Part shown: in pieces, positions 16,247 through 27,728 of the stretch | Layout: every line of letters starts with the position of its first letter | How positions within the stretch are numbered: position 1 is the first letter of the stretch | Assembly: GCF_023652955.1 (NCBI RefSeq) | Contig: NZ_JAKLOY010000002.1 | Location: forward strand, 124,001 to 188,000 | Length of the DNA: 64,000 nt | From: Geomonas sp. Red32 | GTDB lineage: Bacteria > Desulfobacterota > Desulfuromonadia > Geobacterales > Geobacteraceae | Reading direction: 5' to 3' | The notes under the pieces: generated by a model | What the model saw: only the letters and a program-made list of their open reading frames with translations | What the model was told of the DNA's origin: nothing | Databases searched by the model: none | Made by a program: the position numbers and the translations under genes

Positions 16247-17575
16247 TCACCCGGTGCCCGATGGCTTCTTCAGCTCTTTCAGACGGCGGTAGACCGTTGC
16301 CTTGGAAATCCCGAGCTCCGTTGCGGCTTTGGCGACGTCGCCGCCGCAACGCTCCAGCACTGCCAGAAGGTGGGCCTTCTCCACCTCTTCGAGGGTCGCC
16401 TTGCCCGCGACCTCCGCCCACATCGAGGTGTCACGCAGGGTGGCGAAGTGTTGAGGGGTAAACGGCTTGCCGCGGGACAGGATCACTCCCCTCTCGAGCA
16501 CGTTGCGGAGCTCACGGACGTTCCCCGGCCACGGGTAGGCAGTCAGCATCTCCAGGATTTCCGCGGAGACCTCCCGCTCGGGCGCCCCCAACACCCCCAG
16601 CATATGCCGGGTCAAGCCGGGGATGTCCTCCACCCGCTCCCTAAGCGGCGGGATCCATATGGTGAGGAGGTTGATCCGGAAGAAGAGGTCCCGGCGAAAG
16701 CGCCCCGCCCGCACCTCCTCCTCGATATCCTTGTTGGTCGCGCAGATGAGCCGGAAATCGCTTCGCCGCACCTTGGTTTCTCCCAGCCTCCGGAATGATT
16801 TCTCTTCCAGAACCTTGAGAAACTGCGCCTGCATGGGGATTTCCATCTCGCCGATCTCGTCAAGCACGAGGGTGCCGCCGTCGGCGGCATCGAAGAAACC
16901 TTCCCGGTCACGGTCGGCCGAGGTGAAGGCCCCCCGGACATGCCCGAACAGTTCGCTCGCCAGCAGCTCTCCCCTCAAAAGCGAGCAGTTCAATTCGACG
17001 AACGGCCCGGTCCGGCGGCGGCTCTGCCGGTGGATCCAGGCCGCCAGCACCCCTTTCCCGGTGCCGGTCTCGCCGGTGATCAGCACCGGCGAATCCTCCC
17101 CGGCGGCCAGCCGCGCGATTTCGGCGGCCTCTTTCATTGCGGGGGATTCCCCGAAGTACGGGTCCCTCACCTTCTCGATCCGTTGACGCGAGCTGATCCC
17201 TTTCCTGATCATCCCGATCTCCAGGGATTTCTCCAGGAACAGCTCGATTCCCTCCATGTCGACCGGCTTGGTCAGAAAGTTGTCAGCCCCGCGGCGCATC
17301 GCCTCGACGGCAAGGGGGATGTCTCCCGCACCGGTAATGACGATGATCGGGACGTCAGGCGAATCGCTGCGGACGGTTTCGATGAAATCGAGCCCACTGC
17401 CGTCGGGGAGATTCAGGTCGACGATGACCGCGTCGAACTTCTGGGCGCCGTAGGCCGCCGACGCCCTGGTCAGCGATTCTGCTTCCTGCACGTCGTACCC
17501 GCTCAAGGAGAGGAAACGGGTGAAACCGAAGCGGGTACCGGCATCGTCGTCAAGGAGAAGGATCTTCCTCTTCAT
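16247..17575 (-). CDS. NtrC-family sigma-54-dependent response regulator
   Basis: This 442-residue protein has a receiver (ILLLDDD, phospho-acceptor D53 in VDLNLPDG, lysine in LTKPVDM) and a central AAA+ domain with Walker A GETGTGKG, Walker B TLVLDEIGEM and an arginine-rich sensor region. The C-terminal Fis-type helix-turn-helix (GDVAKAATELGISKATVYRR) is complete. The loop that contacts sigma-54 reads GAFTSA instead of the consensus GAFTGA, a known tolerated variant. It overlaps the upstream kinase gene by 4 nt, so that kinase is its partner. Its likely target is the sigma-54 promoter at 15886-15900, via the sites at 15964-16000. Confidence 0.95.
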   Translation of the reverse strand: MKRKILLLDDDAGTRFGFTRFLSLSGYDVQEAESLTRASAAYGAQKFDAVIVDLNLPDGSGLDFIETVRSDSPDVPIIVITGAGDIPLAVEAMRRGADNFLTKPVDMEGIELFLEKSLEIGMIRKGISSRQRIEKVRDPYFGESPAMKEAAEIARLAAGEDSPVLITGETGTGKGVLAAWIHRQSRRRTGPFVELNCSLLRGELLASELFGHVRGAFTSADRDREGFFDAADGGTLVLDEIGEMEIPMQAQFLKVLEEKSFRRLGETKVRRSDFRLICATNKDIEEEVRAGRFRRDLFFRINLLTIWIPPLRERVEDIPGLTRHMLGVLGAPEREVSAEILEMLTAYPWPGNVRELRNVLERGVILSRGKPFTPQHFATLRDTSMWAEVAGKATLEEVEKAHLLAVLERCGGDVAKAATELGISKATVYRRLKELKKPSGTG

Positions 17576-19128
17576 TGGAGGGCCTCCGCAGCTGCACGCT
17601 TAAGAACCACCTCGGCCGTGCATCCCGGTGGCGGATCGTTGTTGAAGATCCTCACCTCACCTCCCATGTTTTCCACGAACTGCTTCACGAGGGTGAGCCC
17701 CAGGCCGGTCCCTTCCCGGCGTGAGGTGAAGAACGGCTCGAAGATCCGCACCAGCTTCTCTTCCGCCACCCCCCGCCCGGCATCCCGGACCCGCAGGGCT
17801 ACCCGGTCTCCCGGAGCGCTTTCCAATTCGAGGGCGATGGAGTTTCCCTCGGGAGAACTCTGGGCGGCATTATCCAGCAGGTTGATGAGCACCTGCTGAA
17901 GCCTGGCCTCGTCGGCACTTACCTCCAGTCCGTGCTCGTCGAGTCCGTAGACCAGGTGTACCTGGTGCTTTGCTGCCGCAGGGGAGGCATTCCAGAGGGC
18001 CACGGTCTCGCGGCAAAACCGCGGCAGGGAAATGCCGGTGATGCTCGAGGCGGGAATCGGTTTGCCAAGGTCGAGGAGATCGTTCATAAGCTTCGACAGC
18101 CGCCCGATCTGGGCCCGGATATGAGTGAGATAGGGAAGGTATTCCTGGTTTCCGGCAAATTCCTTCTCGCGGAAAAGTGCTTCGGAGATGGAGAGGATGG
18201 CGTTGAGCGGATTGCGGACTTCGTGAGCCACCCCACCGGCCAGGTGGCCGATGATCTCCATCCGCTTGGCTTCGAAGAGTTCCTTCTCCATGGTCTTCTT
18301 CTCGGTCACGTCCCTCAGGAAGGAGACCAGCCTGCCGCCGGAATTGGGGAGGCAGTGCACGCTGACGTCGAGATCGATCAGTGCCCCGTCCTTGCGCCGG
18401 TGCCTGGTCTCGAAACGGGCGGAACCTTGGAGACGGATGTCCGAGATTCGCGTCGCCACGTCCTCGTCGGTATCGACCACATCCAGGTCGGGGAGCCTCA
18501 TCCGGAGGAGCTCGTCCCGCTCGTACCCGGTCATTCTGCAGTAGGAGTCGTTGGCGTCCATGACTTGCCCCTGGTAATCCACCAGCAGAAAACCGTCCAT
18601 GGCCGTTCGCAGGATGGCCCGGTAATCCTCGGCCACCCGCTGCCGGTCCGCCTGGGTCTCCTCCAGTTCGGCCACCTTCTCCTCAAGCTTGGCGGCCACC
18701 ACCTCGCTGTACCTCTTCAGGTAGAGATCCGATTTCTCGACCAGGTCGTGACCTTCCTGCCGCTGCCGGACTCCCGCTTCCAGGACCTGGGCTATTTCGT
18801 GCCACAACTCCAACGGGTCCTTCGGCTTGGCGAGAAAGCATTCCGCGCCGAGGGCGCGTGCCAGTTCCACCTCCTCCTTTCCCTGGTACACCGCGGAATA
18901 GAAGATGAAGGGAATGGCGCCGAACCGCTTGAGGGTCCTCAGGAACTGGAAGCCGTCCATCCCCGGCATGAAGACGTCGGAGACAATCAGGTCCGGCAGG
19001 TGATGGACCGCCAGCCGGATGCCCTCCTCCCCGCCCCCGGCCACCAGCACCTCGTGGCCGTGGGCCTCGATGGTCTGCCGGAGGATCTGCCGGTCATTGG
19101 GATTATCGTCGACGACGAGGATCTTCAT
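17572..19128 (-). CDS. Sensor kinase REC-PAS-HK, partner of the NtrC-type regulator
   Basis: This 518-residue soluble protein has an N-terminal receiver (MKILVVDDNPND, D51 in SDVFMPGMDG), a coiled linker with VVAAKLEEKVAELEE, one PAS domain (about 175-290), HisKA with VAHEVRNPLN (His about 302) and HATPase (LLDNAAQSS, DAGRGV, GTGLGLTL). The H-box HEVRNPL is the NtrB-like kind that pairs with sigma-54 activators, in keeping with its overlap with the NtrC-type gene. The receiver in front of the sensor suggests control by another kinase. GAGAGGG precedes the ATG. No membrane segment is present. Confidence 0.93.
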   Translation of the reverse strand: MKILVVDDNPNDRQILRQTIEAHGHEVLVAGGGEEGIRLAVHHLPDLIVSDVFMPGMDGFQFLRTLKRFGAIPFIFYSAVYQGKEEVELARALGAECFLAKPKDPLELWHEIAQVLEAGVRQRQEGHDLVEKSDLYLKRYSEVVAAKLEEKVAELEETQADRQRVAEDYRAILRTAMDGFLLVDYQGQVMDANDSYCRMTGYERDELLRMRLPDLDVVDTDEDVATRISDIRLQGSARFETRHRRKDGALIDLDVSVHCLPNSGGRLVSFLRDVTEKKTMEKELFEAKRMEIIGHLAGGVAHEVRNPLNAILSISEALFREKEFAGNQEYLPYLTHIRAQIGRLSKLMNDLLDLGKPIPASSITGISLPRFCRETVALWNASPAAAKHQVHLVYGLDEHGLEVSADEARLQQVLINLLDNAAQSSPEGNSIALELESAPGDRVALRVRDAGRGVAEEKLVRIFEPFFTSRREGTGLGLTLVKQFVENMGGEVRIFNNDPPPGCTAEVVLKRAAAEALQ

Positions 19129-19430
19129 GGCACCCTCTCGATGAAAAAAAGAACTGTCAAAGCACAGCGGCGGCTGTCAAAGGGATGAAAAGGTATTCTC
19201 TTTACGGCTTACACATTGGCAGAGATGATGGTGTCTTGAGTACCACAGGTAAGGGGAGATGCAACTTTTTTTGCAAGGCTGTTGTTTCGATGCTATGACA
19301 CAGGTAAAATTGAACGAACGAGGTAGGTGCGTTTCGTGCTGCGGAGACAGGAGAGGGACCGCATCAAGGAGTGGGGATCAGGGGACGTGAATGGCGCCTT
19401 CGGTCCGGGGAAGGGAAACGGAGAGACCTC

Positions 19431-19808
19431 ATGAAAAAGGTGCTGGTAGTCGAGGACAACAAGGACAACCTCCGTCTCATCACCTACGCGCTGGAGCGTT
19501 GCGGGTACCAGGTAATCGCCGCGGAGACCGGCCTCAAGGGGGTAGAGCTCGCGATCTCCGAGCTCCCCCCTCTTATCATCATGGACATCAATCTCCCCGA
19601 CATCGACGGCTTCGAGGCGACCCGGCGCATCCGGGAGTCGGGGGCCGACGGGACAGTCCCCATCATCGCCATTACTTCCTACGCCATGTCCGGCGACAAA
19701 GACCGGATCCTCGCCTCAGGATGCACCGGCTACTTCGAAAAGCCGATCGACCCGCTGACCATCATGGACAAGATACACAGCCTGCTGGAAGAGCAAAAGC
19801 TTTCCTAG
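19431..19808 (+). CDS. Single-domain response regulator (DivK/CheY-like)
   Basis: This 125-residue lone receiver has VLVVEDNKDN, phospho-acceptor in IIMDINLPDIDG, TSYAMSGDK and lysine in YFEKPIDP, the typical DivK/Cph-type receiver motifs that accompany hybrid kinases. I place the start at the ATG at 19431, preceded by GGAGAG. An in-frame ATG at 19371 would add 20 residues with no domain and has no ribosome binding site. It stands alone, divergent from the kinase operon. The 302-bp gap (19129-19430) shows no further gene or clear promoter, only an imperfect TGCAA...TTGCA inverted repeat near 19260. Confidence 0.9.
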   Translation: MKKVLVVEDNKDNLRLITYALERCGYQVIAAETGLKGVELAISELPPLIIMDINLPDIDGFEATRRIRESGADGTVPIIAITSYAMSGDKDRILASGCTGYFEKPIDPLTIMDKIHSLLEEQKLS

Positions 19809-19836
19809 AGCGGCTCAAGGTTCTGACTCCCCCCGG

Positions 19837-20787
19837 CTAACGGGCGGCCCCCACCTGGGTGGCTATGATCTGCGGCGGCAGGGTCGCTTCCACGACATTT
19901 TCGGGAAATTTCTTCCGCAGGTGGGCAAGAAGAGGCTCCGTTCCCTCCGCTAAAAGGATGTCTCCCAGCCGCACCCGCCCCTTTCCTTCGGCCTTCGCCT
20001 GGTACCATTCCAGGACGCTGGAAATGAAATCGACCACCCGGTCCTCCTCAACGAAGGTGGCAAAGAGGGTTCCCACCAGGGGATTCCGTCCCCATTTGCC
20101 GCCGATCCGGACGGTGTAGCCACGTCTTTTCTCGCCCCATGCCCCGGTCGGGCAAACTTTCACGCAGTCGCCACACCAGATGCAGGGATCGTTTTGGTAG
20201 AGCGGTTTCCGGTCCTCACCCATGGTAATCGCCTTGGGGACGCAGTTCTTTGCGCAGAGACCGCAACCGATGCAGGAGGAAAGGTCAAGGGCGGGTTCGA
20301 CGGCTCCCTGGAAACCGGCATCGTTGGTGGCCGACTTGGGGCAGTCGAAGGGGCAGCCGGCGAAGGCAACCTTGAACTTGTGGTGGCCGGTAGCGGTTCC
20401 GAAGAGCTTGGCATCGACCTCCATGGCTGACTTCTGGGTGTCGATCAGCCCATTGGGGTTGTACTCGCATCCGCCGCAGGCGACCGGCACGCGGACGCGG
20501 GCGCCGCAGGACGCGACCTCCTGCCCGGCTTCGCCCAGGTCCTTCACCACGGAGTCGAAATCCCTGAAGTTGACGTTGACGATCTCCATGGACTGGCGCA
20601 TGGAGAGATGCACGAACTCCCCGCCGAACTTCTCCGCCACCTCGGCGATCCTCTTCAGCCGCGGAACCGAAAGCCGTCCGCCAGGGACCCTCAGACGGAT
20701 GGTGAAAAGGTCCTTGCCGCGCTCCTTTATGAATCCGCCAGCCTTCAGGTTCTTAAGATCGACGGCGGGCGTTTTTTCTTTCGACAT
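19837..20787 (-). CDS. Siroheme-type nitrite/sulfite reductase domain protein with ferredoxin module
   Basis: This 316-residue protein has a ferredoxin-like half-domain (residues 20-90), a siroheme-[4Fe-4S] domain and a two-cluster ferredoxin insert: C172/C175/C178/C182 and C202/C205/C208/C212. Downstream cluster cysteines C145 and C149 (GCPFDC, C-x3-C) are intact. The upstream motif, normally C-x5-C, reads CGGCEYN: C104 is kept, the expected second cysteine at 110 is Asn, and an extra Cys is at 107. The architecture is that of AsrC-like single-subunit reductases, but substrate and activity are uncertain. AGGAGATAC-type spacing precedes the ATG. A JAMM protease gene follows the same strand upstream by 29 bp, suggesting a sulfur-related operon. 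Confidence 0.85.
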   Translation of the reverse strand: MSKEKTPAVDLKNLKAGGFIKERGKDLFTIRLRVPGGRLSVPRLKRIAEVAEKFGGEFVHLSMRQSMEIVNVNFRDFDSVVKDLGEAGQEVASCGARVRVPVACGGCEYNPNGLIDTQKSAMEVDAKLFGTATGHHKFKVAFAGCPFDCPKSATNDAGFQGAVEPALDLSSCIGCGLCAKNCVPKAITMGEDRKPLYQNDPCIWCGDCVKVCPTGAWGEKRRGYTVRIGGKWGRNPLVGTLFATFVEEDRVVDFISSVLEWYQAKAEGKGRVRLGDILLAEGTEPLLAHLRKKFPENVVEATLPPQIIATQVGAAR

Positions 20788-20816
20788 GCAGTATCTCCTC
20801 CTGGTATTCCAAGGTG

Positions 20817-21215
20817 TTACGTGATGGCTAATTCTTCCTGCTCTACCTTGCCCCCGGCAATCCTGAACGAGCGGACCTCCGGATTATCCGGCTCCGTGAG
20901 CGAAACGATGACATAGGAAACATCGGGGGCCACCGCCAGCCGGATGTCTTCTTCCGAGGGGCAGGCAGGCGCTTGCGGATGGGAATGATAAATGGCAAGC
21001 ATCGTGAGCGATCTCGCCCGCAGATCACGGGCCACCTCGAACTGCTCCTTGGGCTCCATCGTGAAGTGCTCGCGGCTGGCATCGGTGTTGGTCATCCGGT
21101 AAAGCCTGGAGACGGCGCCGTCGCTCCCGCCCAGGATCCCGCAGACCTCAAGCGGAAACCCGATGCGGGCATGGCCGATCAGCTCGTTGATGATTGCGCG
21201 CGGTATCTCGATCAT
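20817..21215 (-). CDS. JAMM/MPN+ metalloprotease (M67 family, Mec-like)
   Basis: This 132-residue JAB domain protein has the full JAMM zinc site: E23 in PLEVCGILGG and HSHPQAPACPSEED, which fits H-x-H-x10-D. Bacterial stand-alone JAMM proteins cleave the C-terminus of ThiS/MoaD-like sulfur carriers or cysteine adducts, and some act in cysteine synthesis (Mec). Its position upstream of the siroheme reductase on the same strand fits a sulfur-assimilation role, which is inference. I start at the ATG at 21215, preceded by GGAGAAGAG; an upstream in-frame TTG has no better site. It should be a soluble zinc enzyme. Confidence 0.88.
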   Translation of the reverse strand: MIEIPRAIINELIGHARIGFPLEVCGILGGSDGAVSRLYRMTNTDASREHFTMEPKEQFEVARDLRARSLTMLAIYHSHPQAPACPSEEDIRLAVAPDVSYVIVSLTEPDNPEVRSFRIAGGKVEQEELAIT

Positions 21216-21636
21216 CTCTTCTCCGGGCCGCAAGGCCCTATCCCCGTCGCCTCTCGCTAGAGCCGGGCCGGGGTGAGGCAGTCACGGCCGCCTGGTCCGG
21301 AATCCCCGGCGGTCCTGGCGGCTCGAAATAAGGGGAAGTTTCATTCTATTACTTGGCGGCGCATTGTAGGCCAGTACACGGCCTGAGTGAAGTGGAAAGC
21401 GTGGGAATGGGAAACTTGAGCGATATCGTCATAAACGCCTTCCTGATACTTTTCCATTTCAGTGGTGTAAACGGATAGCAATTACACACACTATTTGTCA
21501 AGTTAAAAATCGAGGATTAGGTCCCCCTCGCCCGCCTTTCGGCCACCATCAAAGCCTAAAGCGGCGAGGGGGAGGAAGCGCTTCCGGCACCTTCCCGGTT
21601 GAGGGACGAGGAAAGGGTGGGCGCTTGAGATAATGT
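21216..21636. other. Intergenic region without a gene
   Basis: About 420 bp with no convincing frame. The only structure I noted is a 12-bp perfect palindrome GGAAGCGCTTCC at 21574-21585. The centre (about 21400-21530) is AT-rich and could hold the promoter of the minus-strand JAMM/reductase genes. Confidence 0.4.
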
Positions 21637-22197
21637 CTAGAGAGGCGGGGGTAAGAGAGTGGGGTTTTTGCGGTACATGGCTACCACCGCGTGGCTCCGG
21701 TAGTAGTGGCTGATCCGCCGCATACCGTACGGGTTGAAGAGGGCATCGAGCTCTTCGTGGGTGAGGGTCTTCGAGCAGGTGCTGGTGAAATAGTCGTGGC
21801 AGGCAAGGGAGCAGCGTTCGCTCAGCCGCGGGCAGCGGGTCTCCATCAGCAGGTACCCGCCAGGGCGCAGGTTAGCGACGATGTTGCGGACGTAGAGGTC
21901 ACGGCTGGCATGATCCATGATGATGTTGAAGACATAGGTTGAGAGGACGACATCGACATTGAGATGGCTTTCAGCGAGCACCTCCACCGGCAACAGCCGC
22001 TCCACGTACTCAAGGGCCGGCGCCCCGCTCAACCGGGCCACCTGGTCCGGCAGGTCGGCTGCCACCACGTGGAAACCTTCCCGCGAGAGATAGATCGCAT
22101 TCCTCATGGTACCGGTACCGTAATCGAGAACACGCAGGGCCGACTGTTTCTTGAAGAAGCGGCTGTACCGTCTGACACCTTCGGATGCCGTGCTCAT
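21637..22197 (-). CDS. Class I SAM-dependent methyltransferase
   Basis: This 186-residue protein has methyltransferase motif I as VLDYGTGTMRNAIYL, motif II acidic residue in HVVAADL, and later NVDVVLSTYVFNII and LRPGGYLLMETR. The substrate is not evident; the C-terminal half has several cysteines (CPRLSERCSLACHDYF). The ATG at 22197 is chosen because GAGGAG lies 8 nt upstream; an ATG at 22221 would add eight residues and lacks a site. It is flanked by gene-free DNA and looks monocistronic. No neighbouring gene points to a pathway. Confidence 0.8.
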   Translation of the reverse strand: MSTASEGVRRYSRFFKKQSALRVLDYGTGTMRNAIYLSREGFHVVAADLPDQVARLSGAPALEYVERLLPVEVLAESHLNVDVVLSTYVFNIIMDHASRDLYVRNIVANLRPGGYLLMETRCPRLSERCSLACHDYFTSTCSKTLTHEELDALFNPYGMRRISHYYRSHAVVAMYRKNPTLLPPPL

Positions 22198-22253
22198 TAT
22201 CTCTCTCCTCGCTACCGGCATTTACGTTCATCTGGAAATACTGGGGATAGCAG

Positions 22254-22348
22254 GCCCCCCCTTTGGAAAAGGGGGGACAGGGGGGATTTGTGACGTTGGC
22301 AACGGGGAAAATCCCTCAAAGTCCCCCTTTTTTTTAAAGGGGGACTTT
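22254..22348. repeat. G-rich nested hairpin element, full copy 1
   Basis: Two hairpins, GCCCCCCCTTTGG...AAAGGGGGGAC and AGTCCCCCTTT...AAAGGGGGACT, flank a core in which GGGGGGATTT and an ATCCCT-type string face each other. This is the first of six copies (four full, two half) in the window, all intergenic. It lies between the methyltransferase and the next kinase. The rest of the 22198-22710 gap shows no gene. Confidence 0.75.
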
Positions 22349-22710
22349 GAGCCTCCCGATGAACCCTTTTTGAGCTCCTTCCCTTTCCCGGATGGGTGGC
22401 GCATTCATCTCATTACATTTATTTAATACCAAGTATACTCCTTCGCCCTGACAGTGGAGATGATGGGCGGGACCGATCCTGCTGTCCGGAGTCAGATCCC
22501 GGTTTAGTCACTATCTTCCGCCTCGGTGAACTCCCCACCCTCTCCTTCTGGAGATGGCCGGAGTGAAGACGGGAAAGGGAGCACGAAGAAGTAGCTGGTA
22601 CCGCCGTGGTTGGGAGAGGGCCGTTTTGAGATGGAGTTGCGCTGGTTATCGGGAATGGAATCGGCAATCGGCAACTGCGCCGGGCCTTGCCTGGGGAAAG
22701 ACGGTGGCGG

Positions 22711-24624
22711 TTAAACGAGGATGGTAAATTCGGCACCTTCCGCGGTGTTGTGCACGCTGATCCTGCCGTTCATGTTCTTCTCGATGATGTTCTTGGCCAT
22801 GAAAAGGCCGATCCCGGTTCCCTGGGCACCTTTAGTGGTGAAGTGGGGCTCGAAGACCTTGTAGATGATCTCCTCCGGAATGCCGCCGGCGTTGTCGCCG
22901 ATGGTCAGTACGGATCTTCCCTCCGAAGCCCCCATGGTGATGGTGACCCTTGGCTTCACCACGTTTCTCGCTTCGATAACTTCCCGGGCGTTACTCAGCA
23001 CGTTGAGAATGACCTGCGAGTATTCGTTGGGATAGCCGTAGACGACCGGATCCTCTTTGTCGTTGACGACGATCTCGATCTGGCGGCTTTTGAAGCTTCC
23101 CTCGACCAGGTGAAGCGCATTGCAGACCACCTCTTTCAGGTGGAACTCGGTCTTTTCCTTGTCGGGCTTGAAGAAGTTGCGGAAGTCGTCGATGGTTCCC
23201 GACATGTGCTGGATCAGCATCATCGCCTTCTCAACGGTCTCCAGCAGCCGCTGCTCGGTAAAGACACCGGCGCGGAAGGCGACCGGAAGCGATTGCACCT
23301 GCAGAGCCAGCGAATTGAGCGGTTGCCGCCACTGATGGGCGATGTTCCCGATCATCTCCCCCATCGCCGCCAGCCTGCTCTGCTGCAGCAGCAGGTGCTC
23401 CTTGTGGTGGAGCTCCCGTACCGTGGCCTCCAGCTCGGCCGTCCTCTCCTCCACCCTCCGCTCCAGCTCGTCGCGGGCGGCCTGCAGCTCGACCTCCACC
23501 CGCTTGCGGTCGCTTACGTTGGTAAAGTAGACATCGAGCGCGTCCTGCCGCGGGTGGAGATGGACCTCGATCCAGTATCCCTTCTGAAGCCTGGATTCGA
23601 ACTCCAGCCGGGCCATGGCCCCGGTCTCCCTCGCCTTGGTGAAAGCCGTACGTACCCTGGAGCCAGCTGGCCAGCCGGTGATCTCCCAGAGGTTCATCCC
23701 GATGAGGTCCATGCCGGGGCGTCCGAAATACTGCTGCGCAACGGGGTTGGCAGCGACGAAGCACCAGCCGGCATCCAGCGAGTAGTACCCTTCCGCTATG
23801 CTGTCCAGGGTGAGCTGCAACTTCAGGTTGGCCTTTTGGAGCTCCTCCTCGAAACGCTTTTGGTCATTGATATCCACCGCGATTGCGGTGAAGTAGCTTG
23901 GTTCGCCAGCCCGGTCACGGGCCAGCCCAACGGAGAGATTGACCCAGGAGATAGTTCCGTCCTTGCGGCGGTAGCGTTTGACGGTGTGGTAATCGGCCGT
24001 CTCCCCAGCCAACAACCGGCCGGCGAGCAGCAAATCGCCAGCGATATCGTCAGGATGGGTAACATCCTGGAAGGTCATTCCTTCCAACTCCCCGGCCGCG
24101 TACCCCAGGAGGTCCGCGTACACCCGGTTGACCTCCAGGAATTTACCGTCCAGCGCAACGCGCCCGACTCCCGCCGCTGCCGAATTGAAGACCGTGCGGA
24201 ATTTCTCCTGCTCGGTTTGCAGCGCATGTTCCGCCGCCAGCCGCGCGCGTACGGAAGCGGAAACCTCGGTCGCCATCTCGATGATGGCAACCATGACTCC
24301 GAAAGAGACCAAAGGGGAAAGCTGCCAGTTGAACCAGCGCGGCCCTTCTGCGCCTCCGACCGGGAGCTCGTCTTGGCTGAAAGAGTGGCCGGTTTTCTGG
24401 ACGCCGGTGAGGCGGGAGAGAATCCATCCGACGGGTGCCGTGCCGGTGGCATCCCGGCTTGCGGGGGGATCGGGAAGAAGGTCGAGGTAGGCGTTGTTGT
24501 GGGCGATCACCCGGAAAGGTGGGAGAGGCTCCCTGAGGGCTACCGGAGAGGAAAGGTCCAGAAGGTGCCCGGCTATCTGCAGTATATCCAGCTTGGCATC
24601 CCCCATCTCTACTACCCTTTCCAT
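22711..24624 (-). CDS. PAS-containing sensor histidine kinase
   Basis: This 637-residue protein has an N-terminal PAS-like region (FRVIAHNNAYLDLLP, about 35-130), two further PAS domains (about 145-265 and 270-385) and a coiled segment rich in Glu and Arg. The kinase core has H-box HQWRQPLN (His about 430), N box NVLSNAREVI and G box GTGIGLFMAKNIIEKNM. The HQWRQPLN box marks the HPK4/ZraS-NtrB-like group found in many delta-proteobacteria. No membrane helix or receiver is present, and no response regulator is adjacent, so it is an orphan. An ATG six codons downstream is an alternative start. The aconitase terminator separates it from acnA upstream. Confidence 0.9.
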   Translation of the reverse strand: MERVVEMGDAKLDILQIAGHLLDLSSPVALREPLPPFRVIAHNNAYLDLLPDPPASRDATGTAPVGWILSRLTGVQKTGHSFSQDELPVGGAEGPRWFNWQLSPLVSFGVMVAIIEMATEVSASVRARLAAEHALQTEQEKFRTVFNSAAAGVGRVALDGKFLEVNRVYADLLGYAAGELEGMTFQDVTHPDDIAGDLLLAGRLLAGETADYHTVKRYRRKDGTISWVNLSVGLARDRAGEPSYFTAIAVDINDQKRFEEELQKANLKLQLTLDSIAEGYYSLDAGWCFVAANPVAQQYFGRPGMDLIGMNLWEITGWPAGSRVRTAFTKARETGAMARLEFESRLQKGYWIEVHLHPRQDALDVYFTNVSDRKRVEVELQAARDELERRVEERTAELEATVRELHHKEHLLLQQSRLAAMGEMIGNIAHQWRQPLNSLALQVQSLPVAFRAGVFTEQRLLETVEKAMMLIQHMSGTIDDFRNFFKPDKEKTEFHLKEVVCNALHLVEGSFKSRQIEIVVNDKEDPVVYGYPNEYSQVILNVLSNAREVIEARNVVKPRVTITMGASEGRSVLTIGDNAGGIPEEIIYKVFEPHFTTKGAQGTGIGLFMAKNIIEKNMNGRISVHNTAEGAEFTILV

Positions 24625-24630
24625 TGCCAG

Positions 24631-24677
24631 AAAAGCCCCTCAGGCGGCCTGACTGCGGGCCGGGCTACCTGAGGGGC
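24631..24677 (-). terminator. Terminator after aconitase
   Basis: GCCCCTCAGG (24635-24644) and CCTGAGGGGC (24668-24677) form a 10-bp perfect stem. On the minus strand it is followed by TTTT, 64 bp after the acnA stop and just before the kinase gene. Confidence 0.7.
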
Positions 24678-24740
24678 GAATGTCGCCATGGGCAGGCCAC
24701 GCTTCATGAGTGAACCGGCCCTGCCAGGTTGGCTGCCTGG

Positions 24741-27545
<2,805 letters not shown>

Positions 27546-27569
27546 TTTCACGCTCCAGGCAAGTAGTAA

Positions 27570-27728
27570 CTACGCTCGTTCGAACAGACTCTTGTCCACA
27601 CCGCACACCGGGCAGACCCAGTCGCCGGGAAGATCTTCGAAACTGGTTCCCGGTTCCACACCATTGCCGGGATCGCCGACCGCCGGATCATACACATAGC
27701 CACAGATGGTACAACGCCACTTTTCCAT
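27570..27728 (-). CDS. Rubredoxin
   Basis: This 52-residue protein has both rubredoxin iron-binding knuckles, CTICGY (C6, C9) and CPVCG (C39, C42), and the conserved core [16 protein letters not shown] and DWVCP. It carries one electron, typically in oxygen or peroxide detoxification in anaerobes. The ATG at 27728 has AGGAGGT 5 nt upstream; the frame extends farther but without similarity. It lies just before acnA on the same strand. The 272-bp gap to the divergent transporter holds the promoters of both. Confidence 0.97.
   Translation of the reverse strand: MEKWRCTICGYVYDPAVGDPGNGVEPGTSFEDLPGDWVCPVCGVDKSLFERA

Noticed and set aside
15921-16421. Protein-coding frame over the tandem 73-bp elements
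   Set aside because: The frame continues out of register into the activator gene, has no ribosome binding site, and its repeated peptide only mirrors the DNA repeat.
16940-19188. Long plus-strand open frames opposite the NtrC-type activator and its kinase
   Set aside because: They are antisense shadows produced by high-GC codon bias; the minus-strand genes have full domain sets and overlap each other properly.
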